A DNA stretch of 27,295 nt. It comes from a bacterium (GTDB taxonomy: Bacteria; Dependentiae; Babeliae; Babeliales; UASB340). Positions 8,287 to 15,425 of this stretch are shown piece by piece; the stretch's first letter is position 1, and each line of letters starts with the position of its first letter. Below the pieces are notes generated by a model. It was not told the origin of the DNA, did not search any database, and saw only the letters and a program-made list of their open reading frames with translations. The stretch lies in the NCBI GenBank assembly GCA_030630075.1, contig DAOVNS010000010.1:1-27295 (forward strand). Direction: 5' to 3'. The translations under genes were made by a program, and so were the position numbers.

Positions 8287-9167
8287 TGAAATTGGGCTTA
8301 GGAACTGTTCAGTTTGGCTTAGATTATGGAGTGACAAATAAGGAAGGGATTGTTTCTTCTTTTGAGATTAGTAAAATTTTAGATTTTGCATATGAATCTG
8401 GAATTAGAGTGTTGGATACTGCTTCGTTGTATGGTTTAAGTGAGAATGTTTTAGGGAAGTGTATTAAGCCAAGTCAGAATTTCAAGTTAATTACAAAGAC
8501 ACCCAAGTTTTCAAATGCTATTGGCGATAACGACGTAAGATTTTTAAGAGAAACATTTTATAAATCATTAAGCAGATTGAAGATGAAATCTATTTATGGA
8601 TTGCTGGTTCATAGTGCGGATGATTTGCTTGGAAGTTGTGCTCACTTAATATGGAACGAGATGTTATCATTGAAAGAATATGGGCTGGTAAAAAAAATAG
8701 GGGTTTCTGTTTACTCTCCAGATCAGCTTAATCGTATACTTAATAGATTTCCAATAGATTTAGTTCAGTTGCCCATTAATGTTTTAGATCAAAGATTTTT
8801 AGCTGATAGAATGTTGGAGCGATTGAAGGAAAGAGGAGTAGAGGTTCATGCCCGTTCTATATTTTTACAAGGATTGCTTTTGATCCAGTTGGCAGATTTG
8901 TCTTATCCCTTAATGAAAATAAAAGATATTTTAAAAAAATATCAAAATTATGTTTATTCAAAAAAAAGTTCTTCATTGGACGTTTCTCTTGGTTTTGTAA
9001 ACCACTTAAAAGAAGTAGATCATTTAATTGTTGGAGTGTGTTCTCTTAATCAATTAGATGAAATTATTAATTCAGCAAATACTGAATTAGTAAAAGGTTG
9101 TAATTTAAAGGAGTTTGCTTGTTTTGATGAACAAATTGTTAACCCGTCTTTGTGGAAATTAAAATGA
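8283..9167 (+). CDS. Aldo/keto reductase
   Basis: A 294-residue (alpha/beta)8 NAD(P)H-dependent reductase. The family start GLGTVQFGLDYG is present and the four catalytic residues can be placed: Asp45 and Tyr50 (LDTASLYG), Lys72 (ITKTPK) and His110 (LLVHSADD). Near the C-terminus, IVGVCSLNQLDEI matches the cofactor-binding segment. It should reduce or oxidise a carbonyl on a sugar or sugar precursor. It is coupled to both neighbours by ATGA overlaps and sits between pseC and an SpsF-like cytidylyltransferase, so it probably acts on a nonulosonate or related sugar made by this locus. The exact substrate is unknown. The start could be either of the adjacent ATGs at 8283 and 8286. Confidence 0.9.
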   Translation: MMKLGLGTVQFGLDYGVTNKEGIVSSFEISKILDFAYESGIRVLDTASLYGLSENVLGKCIKPSQNFKLITKTPKFSNAIGDNDVRFLRETFYKSLSRLKMKSIYGLLVHSADDLLGSCAHLIWNEMLSLKEYGLVKKIGVSVYSPDQLNRILNRFPIDLVQLPINVLDQRFLADRMLERLKERGVEVHARSIFLQGLLLIQLADLSYPLMKIKDILKKYQNYVYSKKSSSLDVSLGFVNHLKEVDHLIVGVCSLNQLDEIINSANTELVKGCNLKEFACFDEQIVNPSLWKLK

Positions 9168-9913
9168 TAGTAGGTATTTTACAGGCCAGGGTGTCATCAT
9201 CTCGTTTACCGGGCAAGGTATTAATGCCAATTTTGGGTAAACCAATGCTTCTCTGGCAAATTGAGAGGCTTAAGCGTGCAAAGTTTATAGATAGATTAAT
9301 TGTTGCCACAAGCAACGATTTAACAGACGATCCAATAGATGACTTATGTTTTTCTAATACGATTGATTGTTTTAGGGGGAGCCTTGATAATGTTTTGGAT
9401 AGATTTTATCGTGCTGCATCTTTCTATAATGCCAATCATGTAGTTCGTTTGACTGGAGATTGTCCTCTTGCGGATCCATTTGTAATTGACAATGTTATAA
9501 ATTATTATCTTTCCGATGATTTTGATTATGTTTCGAATGCTACAATTCCAACCTTTCCTGATGGCTTAGATGTTGAAGTTTTTTCTTTTTCGGCATTGGA
9601 ACAATCTTGGTATAAGGCGCAGCTTTTATCAGAAAAAGAGCATGTTACTTCCTTTATTGCAAAACATAAGGAATTATTTAAGCTTGGTTTATTTCGTAAT
9701 AATATAGATTTATCCCATCTTCGATGGACCGTTGATGAGCTGGATGATTTTGATCTTATTGTTAAAATTTATGAAAATCTTAATCCTATAAGTGATTTTT
9801 TTTCTATGGAAAATGTTTTGTGTTTTTTAGATCGGAATCCTGAACTGAAGACTTATAATACACATTATAAACGTAATGAAGGTTATATGAAATCTTTAAA
9901 AAAAGATTTTTAA
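9164..9913 (+). CDS. SpsF-family cytidylyltransferase (candidate CMP-nonulosonate synthetase)
   Basis: Nucleotidyltransferase of the SpsF/CMP-sugar synthetase type, 249 residues. The N-terminus reads IVGILQARVSSSRLPGKVL, the CTP-binding loop in the form typical of SpsF (QAR-S-S-RLPGK) rather than the PARGGSK form of ordinary CMP-Neu5Ac or PseF enzymes. VRLTGDCPLADP is the second conserved motif, with the metal-binding Asp. In a locus with PseB, PseC and PseI it is the only visible candidate for attaching CMP to the nonulosonic acid; that role is inferred from context. I start at ATG 9164, overlapping the upstream TGA, with GGAA six bases before it. The in-frame GTG at 9152 is less likely. Confidence 0.85.
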   Translation: MIVGILQARVSSSRLPGKVLMPILGKPMLLWQIERLKRAKFIDRLIVATSNDLTDDPIDDLCFSNTIDCFRGSLDNVLDRFYRAASFYNANHVVRLTGDCPLADPFVIDNVINYYLSDDFDYVSNATIPTFPDGLDVEVFSFSALEQSWYKAQLLSEKEHVTSFIAKHKELFKLGLFRNNIDLSHLRWTVDELDDFDLIVKIYENLNPISDFFSMENVLCFLDRNPELKTYNTHYKRNEGYMKSLKKDF

Positions 9914-9929
9914 AAAATAGGAGAGTTTT

Positions 9930-11219
9930 ATGCGTCGTTGTTATTATGAATCAGAAAAAATGCTTGAAAGAGCTTTGCGGGTAATTCCTCTTGGAGCTCA
10001 AACTTTTAGTAAGAGTAAAACACAATATCCTTTAGGCAGTTCGCCTTTTTTTATTAAGAATGGTTTAGGATCTTGTGTGTGGGATATTGATGGAAATAAA
10101 TATATTGATTTTGTAAATGCTTTAGGAGCTATTACTTTAGGATACAATGATCCAGATGTTTTACTGGCTGTTAGGAGGCAGTTAGATGAAGGCACTATAT
10201 TTTCGCTTTCTAATTTACTTGAGGTAGAAGTTGCAGAGAAAATTATAGAAATGGTGCCTTGCGCAGAGATGGTAAGGTTTGGTAAAAATGGATCGGATGT
10301 AACTGCTGCAGCTGTTCGTTTAGCTCGAGCTTATACTAGCCGGGATCACGTAGCTGTTTGTGGGTATCATGGTTGGCAAGATTGGTATATTGGAACAACA
10401 TCAAGAGATTTGGGCGTTCCGGAATCTACTAAGAAGCTCTCTCATTCCTTCATATATAATAATATTGAATCGTTGCATAAGATTTTCAGCGATTATCCTG
10501 GGCAGATTTCAGCGGTAGTACTTGAGCCAATGAATGCTGTTTATCCAAAAAAAGATTTTTTGAAAGAAGTGAAAGAACTTGCTCATAAAAATGGAGCAGT
10601 ACTGGTTTTTGATGAAATGGTGACAGGATTTCGCTTTGCTCAAGGAGGAGCTCAAGAGTTTTTTGATGTAACGCCAGATCTTGCTACTTTTGGTAAAGGA
10701 ATGTCAAATGGATATCCTCTTTCCGTTATTGCGGGTTCAGGCAAAATTATGAAATTAATGGAAGATGTTTTTTTCTCTTTTACTTTTGGCGGAGAAACTT
10801 TATCTTTGGCCGCTTCTTTAGCTACTATGAATAAGATTCAAAAGCAGCCTGTTTTAAAACATATTGGTAATATTGGCCAAAAAATTTTAAATCTTTTACA
10901 AAATTTGATAACTAAACATAAAGTAGATAATATCTTTAGCTTATCTGGGCATCCTTCTTGGATATTTTTAACAATTAAGGATTGTTCTTTTTATTCATCG
11001 TTTGAGATGAAAACATTATTTTTACAGGAAATGTTAGTGCGAGGAATTTTGACATTAGGAACGCATAATTTAAATTATGCACATAGTGATTCTGACATTA
11101 TGTTGTTAATAAATGTTTATGATGAAGTTTTTCCAATTATAAAGGAAGCTTCCGAGACTAAATCATTAGAGCGTATGTTAAGATGTAAGAGTTTGAAGCC
11201 GCTTTTTAGCGTAAGATAA
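9930..11219 (+). CDS. Class III aminotransferase, glutamate-1-semialdehyde aminomutase-like
   Basis: PLP-dependent fold type I enzyme of 429 residues, close in layout to glutamate-1-semialdehyde 2,1-aminomutase. N-terminal residues IPLGAQTFSKS and the WDIDGNKYIDF segment are family landmarks; FGKNGSDVTAAAVRLARA is the phosphate-binding region, VFDEMVTGFRFA carries the PLP-ring Asp, and Lys256 in TFGKGMSNG forms the aldimine. It probably transaminates a keto sugar or keto acid rather than making tetrapyrrole precursors, because it lies in an operon with SpsF-like, aldo/keto reductase and sugar isomerase genes. AGGAGA gives a good ribosome binding site. The true haem-pathway enzyme cannot be formally excluded. 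Confidence 0.85.
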   Translation: MRRCYYESEKMLERALRVIPLGAQTFSKSKTQYPLGSSPFFIKNGLGSCVWDIDGNKYIDFVNALGAITLGYNDPDVLLAVRRQLDEGTIFSLSNLLEVEVAEKIIEMVPCAEMVRFGKNGSDVTAAAVRLARAYTSRDHVAVCGYHGWQDWYIGTTSRDLGVPESTKKLSHSFIYNNIESLHKIFSDYPGQISAVVLEPMNAVYPKKDFLKEVKELAHKNGAVLVFDEMVTGFRFAQGGAQEFFDVTPDLATFGKGMSNGYPLSVIAGSGKIMKLMEDVFFSFTFGGETLSLAASLATMNKIQKQPVLKHIGNIGQKILNLLQNLITKHKVDNIFSLSGHPSWIFLTIKDCSFYSSFEMKTLFLQEMLVRGILTLGTHNLNYAHSDSDIMLLINVYDEVFPIIKEASETKSLERMLRCKSLKPLFSVR

Positions 11220-11221
11220 TT

Positions 11222-11980
11222 ATGAATAAAGTAGGTTTAAAGCTTTGGTCTATAAATAAAGATTATGTAAGTGATGCATTAAGACTCTATGAAAAAGGGG
11301 TTTATGATTATATAGAATTACTTTGTGTGCCAAATTCATATCGAGATTTCATATTTATTTGGAAAGAATTAGCTATTCCATATATTGTCCATGCTGCTCA
11401 TTCTGCCGTAGGATTGAATTTAGCTAAAAAAGAAATGTTTGATACAAATTTAATATTAGCAGATGAAGCAAAAAGATTTGCAGATGAATTAAAGGCTGAT
11501 GTTTTGATTTTTCACCCAGGGATGTCTGGAGATATTAATCAAACGGTTTTACAATTAAATAAGATAAATGATGATCGCATTGTTATTGAAAATAAACCTT
11601 ATTACGGTTTAGTAGATGATTTGATTTGTGTTGGTAATTCGCCTGAAGAAATTGAGTTTATTTTAAGGCATACGGGAGTTAATTTTTGTTTGGATATTGG
11701 ACATGCTATTTGTTCTGCCAATGCACAAAAAAATGATGTTTTTTTATATTTAAAAAAATTCATGAAACTTATGCCTAAAATGTATCATCTAAGTGATGGA
11801 GATGCTGATACAATATATGATCAGCATAAAAACTTAGGAAAAGGGAGTTTTAGGTTGCAGGAGATTGTAAATATTTTAGATAGAGATCTTATGATTTCAA
11901 TTGAAACTTCGAAATCTTCTAAGTTTAGTTTGAATGATTTTGAAGAAGATGTGATTTTTCTTAGGTCTCTTAGGAATTAA
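11222..11980 (+). CDS. Sugar phosphate isomerase/epimerase-like TIM-barrel protein
   Basis: A 252-residue member of the xylose-isomerase-like/AP-endonuclease-2 TIM-barrel superfamily. Candidate metal ligands and barrel motifs appear in order: VHAAHS, IFHPG, VIENKP (first Glu), LDIGHA (Asp/His), YHLSDGD (His), DQHKNLGKGSF and ISIETS (last Glu). Members isomerise or epimerise sugars using a divalent metal, and a few act as endonucleases. The surrounding carbohydrate genes favour a sugar substrate. It starts two bases after the aminotransferase stop and has no strong ribosome binding site, suggesting translation coupled to the gene before. The substrate is not determined. Confidence 0.75.
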   Translation: MNKVGLKLWSINKDYVSDALRLYEKGVYDYIELLCVPNSYRDFIFIWKELAIPYIVHAAHSAVGLNLAKKEMFDTNLILADEAKRFADELKADVLIFHPGMSGDINQTVLQLNKINDDRIVIENKPYYGLVDDLICVGNSPEEIEFILRHTGVNFCLDIGHAICSANAQKNDVFLYLKKFMKLMPKMYHLSDGDADTIYDQHKNLGKGSFRLQEIVNILDRDLMISIETSKSSKFSLNDFEEDVIFLRSLRN

Positions 11981-11994
11981 GGATTTTTATAATA

Positions 11995-12687
11995 ATGAAA
12001 AATATGGTTGAAAAATTTAAAGGAATTGCTTTTGGTGGAATAATGCTTTATTTAAGCTCTTTGCTTAAAATTAGTTTTGTTTTGGGTTCTCAGAAATTTT
12101 ATTTTTCTGGACTTAATTTTATTACTTCATTAACAAGTTGTTCTTGGTGTTTTGTTTTTTTGTTTTATAAAGTTGCTTTTTATAAATCTATTACACTTGG
12201 ATTGCCTACTTTTATTTCTATATTAACCTGGAAGTTTATGATTAATTTTCATTATAGAAATAGTATGTATTTGGAAGTTTTAAATTTTATTTTTAGATTT
12301 ATTCTTCCTTTATTTTGTGTCTTTTTATTTATTTTGCATCCGGTTGGACGTGGTGCATTCATATATTCTTTTTATTGGTTTATTCCTGTGGTGTTTTATT
12401 TGTTACAAAAATTTAAAAAAATTAGCTTTGTTTTTGTCATGGCATTAACAAGTACTTTTGTGTCTCATGCAGTTGGTAGTATAATTTGGCTTTATACTTT
12501 GAATTTATCCTGTGAAGAATGGTTGGCTTTGATTCCCGTTGTTGCAATTGAAAGATTGGTATTTGCTGTTGGGACAACTTTAGTTTATTTAATTTTGCAA
12601 AATAATTTAAACATTGAAATGTGTTTGAAAAAGTTGAAAATAAGAACTGTTTATAGCTTTATTTCAGGTTTGGTTAGGATTAATTAA
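11995..12687 (+). CDS. Multi-pass membrane protein of unknown function
   Basis: I do not recognise this 230-residue protein with confidence. It is strongly hydrophobic, with six or seven probable membrane helices at about residues 7-30, 32-60, 62-82, 92-115, 119-139, 141-170 and 174-200, and a basic C-terminal tail. Distinct features are HPVGRGAFIYSFYW in the middle, and FVSHAVGSIIWLY followed by IPVVAIERLVFA near the end. The size and six-helix layout are reminiscent of ECF-transporter S components, but that is only a resemblance. AAGGA at 11979-11983 is 11 bases from the start. It is the last plus-strand gene before a convergent GNAT gene and overlaps the latter's 3' end by 24 bases. Confidence 0.75.
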   Translation: MKNMVEKFKGIAFGGIMLYLSSLLKISFVLGSQKFYFSGLNFITSLTSCSWCFVFLFYKVAFYKSITLGLPTFISILTWKFMINFHYRNSMYLEVLNFIFRFILPLFCVFLFILHPVGRGAFIYSFYWFIPVVFYLLQKFKKISFVFVMALTSTFVSHAVGSIIWLYTLNLSCEEWLALIPVVAIERLVFAVGTTLVYLILQNNLNIEMCLKKLKIRTVYSFISGLVRIN

Positions 12688-13218
12688 TCCTAGGAGAACT
12701 GAATCAATGTATTTTCCATTGAAATAATTATGATGCCTTCTGATTCCTTCAATTTCGAAATTTGCTTTTTTAAATGCCTTTAATGAGCCTTGATTTGTTT
12801 CATAGCAGCCTGCTGTAAGTTTGTGTAAGTTTAAAACATTGAATGCATGTTTGCTTAATGTTTTAATTGATTCTGTTGCGTAACCCTTCCCCCAGTAATT
12901 TTTTTCTCCTATTATTATTCCTATTTCTCCTAATCTATGGATCCAGTTGATAGGTCCAAGTTTGATGTTTCCAATATGGTGATTGTCTTTTTTGTTAATT
13001 ATAGCAAGAAAGATAAAGTCGCTATTATTAGATATTTTTTGTACATATTTTTGGATAGATTCAATTGATGATGGATAAAAACGACTTTCTAGATATTGAT
13101 TTATGAGTGTATTATTTATCCAGTTATAATAATTTTCATTTACATCACTTATTCTAACTTCCCTTAAATAAATACGTTCTCCGTTTATGAAGTTAGAGTA
13201 TTCTTCATTGTTTTTCAT
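12664..13218 (-). CDS. GNAT-family N-acetyltransferase (RimJ/RimL-like; candidate PseH)
   Basis: A 184-residue GNAT acetyltransferase. GERIYLREVRISDVNENYYNWIN is the typical RimJ/RimL-type N-terminus; EIGIIIGEKNYWGKGYATESI includes the acetyl-CoA pyrophosphate loop, and KLTAGCYETNQGSLKAFKKANF is the last conserved strand-helix pair. PseH, which N-acetylates the PseC product at C4 in pseudaminic acid synthesis, is a GNAT enzyme, and no other candidate is visible, so this is a reasonable assignment by context but not by diagnostic residues. It is the only real minus-strand gene in the window. AAGGAA lies about nine bases before its ATG. The alternative is a protein or small-molecule acetyltransferase that entered the locus independently. 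Confidence 0.85.
   Translation of the reverse strand: MKNNEEYSNFINGERIYLREVRISDVNENYYNWINNTLINQYLESRFYPSSIESIQKYVQKISNNSDFIFLAIINKKDNHHIGNIKLGPINWIHRLGEIGIIIGEKNYWGKGYATESIKTLSKHAFNVLNLHKLTAGCYETNQGSLKAFKKANFEIEGIRRHHNYFNGKYIDSVLLGLINPNQT
12675..12692. other. 18-bp perfect palindrome at convergent gene ends
   Basis: The bases TAGGATTAATTAATCCTA read the same on both strands and lie where the membrane protein gene and the minus-strand GNAT gene overlap at their 3' ends. An RNA hairpin here could act in both directions, but the stem is AT-rich and has no U-tract, so a standard intrinsic terminator is not supported. It may simply be a coincidence of the overlapping coding ends. Confidence 0.35.
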
Positions 13219-13295
13219 ATTTAATGATTCCTTTTTTTAAAATTAAGTCTATCGAAGGTTTTATGAAAATTCTAGTTTTTTTAGTGGTTAGTATT

Positions 13296-13323
13296 TTGAC
13301 TTAATAATTTGATTCGCTAAAAT
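13296..13323 (+). promoter_or_regulatory. Sigma-70-like promoter for the pseI operon
   Basis: TTGACT at 13296-13301 and TAAAAT at 13318-13323 are separated by 16 bases, close to the sigma-70 consensus. They lie in the 142-base gap between the divergent GNAT gene and pseI, which would give a leader of about 30 bases before the AAAGGAG ribosome binding site at 13349-13355. AT-rich DNA yields chance matches, but position and quality both support this one. It would drive the coupled genes that follow. Confidence 0.55.
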
Positions 13324-13360
13324 ATTTGTGAGTTTAAACATATATTCTAAAGGAGATGTA

Positions 13361-14410
13361 GTGAAGGATATTGTAATAGGGAACAAAAAAATTGGTTTCG
13401 GAAAATCTCCTTTTGTTGTGGCCGAAATGTCTGGAAATCATAATCAATCTTTAGATGAAGCTCTACGTATAGTTGATGCGGCTGCTGAATCGGGGGCGGA
13501 TGCCTTAAAAATTCAAACATTTACAGCAGATACTGTTACTCTTGATTTAGATGCAAACGAATTTTTTATTGATGATCCCGAAAATCTATGGAAAGGGAGT
13601 TCTCGCTATCAGTTACTTGAAAAGGCTCATACTCCTTGGGAGTGGCATGAGGCAATTTTCGAGAGGTGTCGTCAGAGAGGTTTAATAGCGTTTAGTAGTC
13701 CTTTTGATGAAACTGCGGTTGATTTTTTGGAATCCTTAAATGTTCCATGTTATAAAATTGCTTCATATGAAAATATTCATTTGCCTCTGATTCGAAAAGT
13801 TGCTTCAACAGGAAAACCTCTTATTATTTCTACCGGTATGGCTAATGTTGCGGAACTTGATGAAATGGTATCAACTGCAAGAAGTGCTGGATGCAAGGAC
13901 CTTGTCTTGCTCAAATGCACAAGTGCTTATCCTGCGAAGCCTTCTGAGGCTAATCTGCTTACTATTCCTCATATGAGTAAGCTTTTTAATTGTTATGTGG
14001 GATTATCAGATCATACTTTAGGTATAGGTGTTAGTGTTGCAGCCGTAAGTTTGGGTGCAGTTTTTATTGAAAAGCACTTTATTCTTGATAGGGGCCAGGG
14101 AGGTGTTGATGCTGCGTTTTCTTTGGACGAAAGTGAATTTAAATCATTGGTTGTTGAGGTTGAAAGAGCTTGGATGGCTCTTGGTTCTGTTAATTATTCT
14201 GTTGGTTGTAGAGAAAAAAAAGCCCGAATGGATAGGCGATCGCTTTATATTTCAAAAGATATGGAAAAAGGAAGTCTTTTAACTAGAGATAATTTAAGGA
14301 TTGTTCGGCCTGGTTATGGATTGCATCCGAGATATTTCGAACAATTTCTTGGAAAAAAAATTAATAGGAATGTAAAAAAAGGAACCCCTGTTAACTGGGA
14401 TTTAGTTTAA
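13361..14410 (+). CDS. pseI: Pseudaminic acid synthase, PseI (NeuB family)
   Basis: Condenses 2,4-diacetamido-2,4,6-trideoxy-altropyranose with phosphoenolpyruvate to give the nine-carbon pseudaminic acid. The NeuB barrel is complete: FVVAEMSGNHNQSLDEA, DALKIQTFTADT, KAHTPWEWHEAIF (a PseI-typical segment), SSPFDETAVDFLE, KIASYE, STGMAN, YVGLSDHT and IEKHFILDR with GGVDAAFSL. A C-terminal SAF/antifreeze-like domain (about residues 285-349) ends the protein. The frame opens at GTG 13328, but AAAGGAG at 13349-13355 is placed five bases before GTG 13361, giving 349 residues, the usual length, so I choose that start. The stop overlaps the next ATG (TAATG). The first gene of the presumed operon. 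Confidence 0.93.
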   Translation: MKDIVIGNKKIGFGKSPFVVAEMSGNHNQSLDEALRIVDAAAESGADALKIQTFTADTVTLDLDANEFFIDDPENLWKGSSRYQLLEKAHTPWEWHEAIFERCRQRGLIAFSSPFDETAVDFLESLNVPCYKIASYENIHLPLIRKVASTGKPLIISTGMANVAELDEMVSTARSAGCKDLVLLKCTSAYPAKPSEANLLTIPHMSKLFNCYVGLSDHTLGIGVSVAAVSLGAVFIEKHFILDRGQGGVDAAFSLDESEFKSLVVEVERAWMALGSVNYSVGCREKKARMDRRSLYISKDMEKGSLLTRDNLRIVRPGYGLHPRYFEQFLGKKINRNVKKGTPVNWDLV

Positions 14411-15411
14411 TGAAAAAAATTAATATTTTAGATACAACCTTGAGGGATGGAAGTTACGCAATAGATTTTTCTTTTACTACAAAAAACACTTCCGATATTT
14501 GCATTGCCTTACAAGATGCAGGTTTTGAATATATTGAAATAGGACATGGTGTGGGTTTGAATGCATCAAATTCTGGTTTTGGTATTGCTACTCAAAGCGA
14601 TGAAGAATATTTAAAAGCTGCGGCAACCGTATTGAATAAATCTAAATTTGGCATGTTTTGTATTCCTGGAATTGCAAGGCTATGTGATCTTGATGTAGCT
14701 GCTTCATATGGTATGGGTTTTGTGAGAATAGGTACAGATGTCACAGTGTCTGAAGAGGCTGAAAGTTTTATTAATAAGGCTAAAAAACATGGAATGTTTG
14801 TTGCTGCCAATTTCATGAAGTCTTATGCAATGTCTCCAAAAGAATTTGCTAAAAGAGTAAAAAAGACAGAAGACTTTGGGGCAGATATGGTTTACGTGGT
14901 TGATTCTGCGGGCGGCATGTTTCCTGAAGATATTAAAAAATATTATGAAGCAATACGAGAAGTATCAAATATATCTCTAGGTTTTCATGGTCATGATAAT
15001 CTTTCTTTAGCTGTTTATAATAGTTTGTATGCTATTGAATTAGGATTTGATTTTGTAGATAGTTCTCTGCAAGGATTAGGTCGTAGTTCTGGAAATGCAT
15101 CAACGGAAAATTTAGTTGCGGCTTTTTTAAAACAAGGAAAATATCTTGGTATTGATTTACTCAAAACGTTATCCATTGGGCAAGATTTTGTAAGACCCTT
15201 AATAAGGGAAAAGGGTAGAGATTCTTTAGATGTAATATCAGGTTTTTCTGAATTCCATTCAAGTTATATGAAATATGTTGAGAAATATTCCAGGGAATAT
15301 AATGTTCATCCTGCTGTTTTGATAATGGAAGTTAGCAAGGTAGATAAAGTTAACGTAAGTGATGGTATGGTAAAAGATATTGCATACAAACTTAAAACCC
15401 AGAATTTTTAA
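14410..15411 (+). CDS. DmpG-like pyruvate aldolase (4-hydroxy-2-oxovalerate aldolase family)
   Basis: HMGL-like TIM-barrel enzyme of 333 residues, closest in motif layout to 4-hydroxy-2-oxovalerate aldolase. ILDTTLRDGSYAI at the N-terminus carries the metal-ligand Asp8 and the catalytic Arg, and His193 and His195 in FHGHDNLSLAV complete the divalent-metal site; GLGRSSGNASTE is the conserved glycine loop. Such enzymes form or break a bond between pyruvate enolate and an aldehyde, giving 4-hydroxy-2-oxo acids. The usual channelling partner (acylating aldehyde dehydrogenase, DmpF) is absent here. Its start overlaps the pseI stop, and a ligase and ACP follow, so it probably supplies a carbon skeleton for an acyl substituent rather than degrading aromatics. 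That role is inferred. Confidence 0.85.
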   Translation: MKKINILDTTLRDGSYAIDFSFTTKNTSDICIALQDAGFEYIEIGHGVGLNASNSGFGIATQSDEEYLKAAATVLNKSKFGMFCIPGIARLCDLDVAASYGMGFVRIGTDVTVSEEAESFINKAKKHGMFVAANFMKSYAMSPKEFAKRVKKTEDFGADMVYVVDSAGGMFPEDIKKYYEAIREVSNISLGFHGHDNLSLAVYNSLYAIELGFDFVDSSLQGLGRSSGNASTENLVAAFLKQGKYLGIDLLKTLSIGQDFVRPLIREKGRDSLDVISGFSEFHSSYMKYVEKYSREYNVHPAVLIMEVSKVDKVNVSDGMVKDIAYKLKTQNF

Positions 15412-15425
15412 ATTTATATATTATT

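Noticed and set aside
9930..11219. Haem biosynthesis gene hemL
   Set aside because: Motifs are close to glutamate-1-semialdehyde aminomutase but the gene is embedded among sugar genes and no other tetrapyrrole genes are nearby. A sugar or keto-acid role is preferred, though not proven.
12675..12692. Bidirectional intrinsic terminator
   Set aside because: The palindrome is perfect but AT-rich and there is no run of T on either side, so it does not meet the usual form of a Rho-independent terminator.
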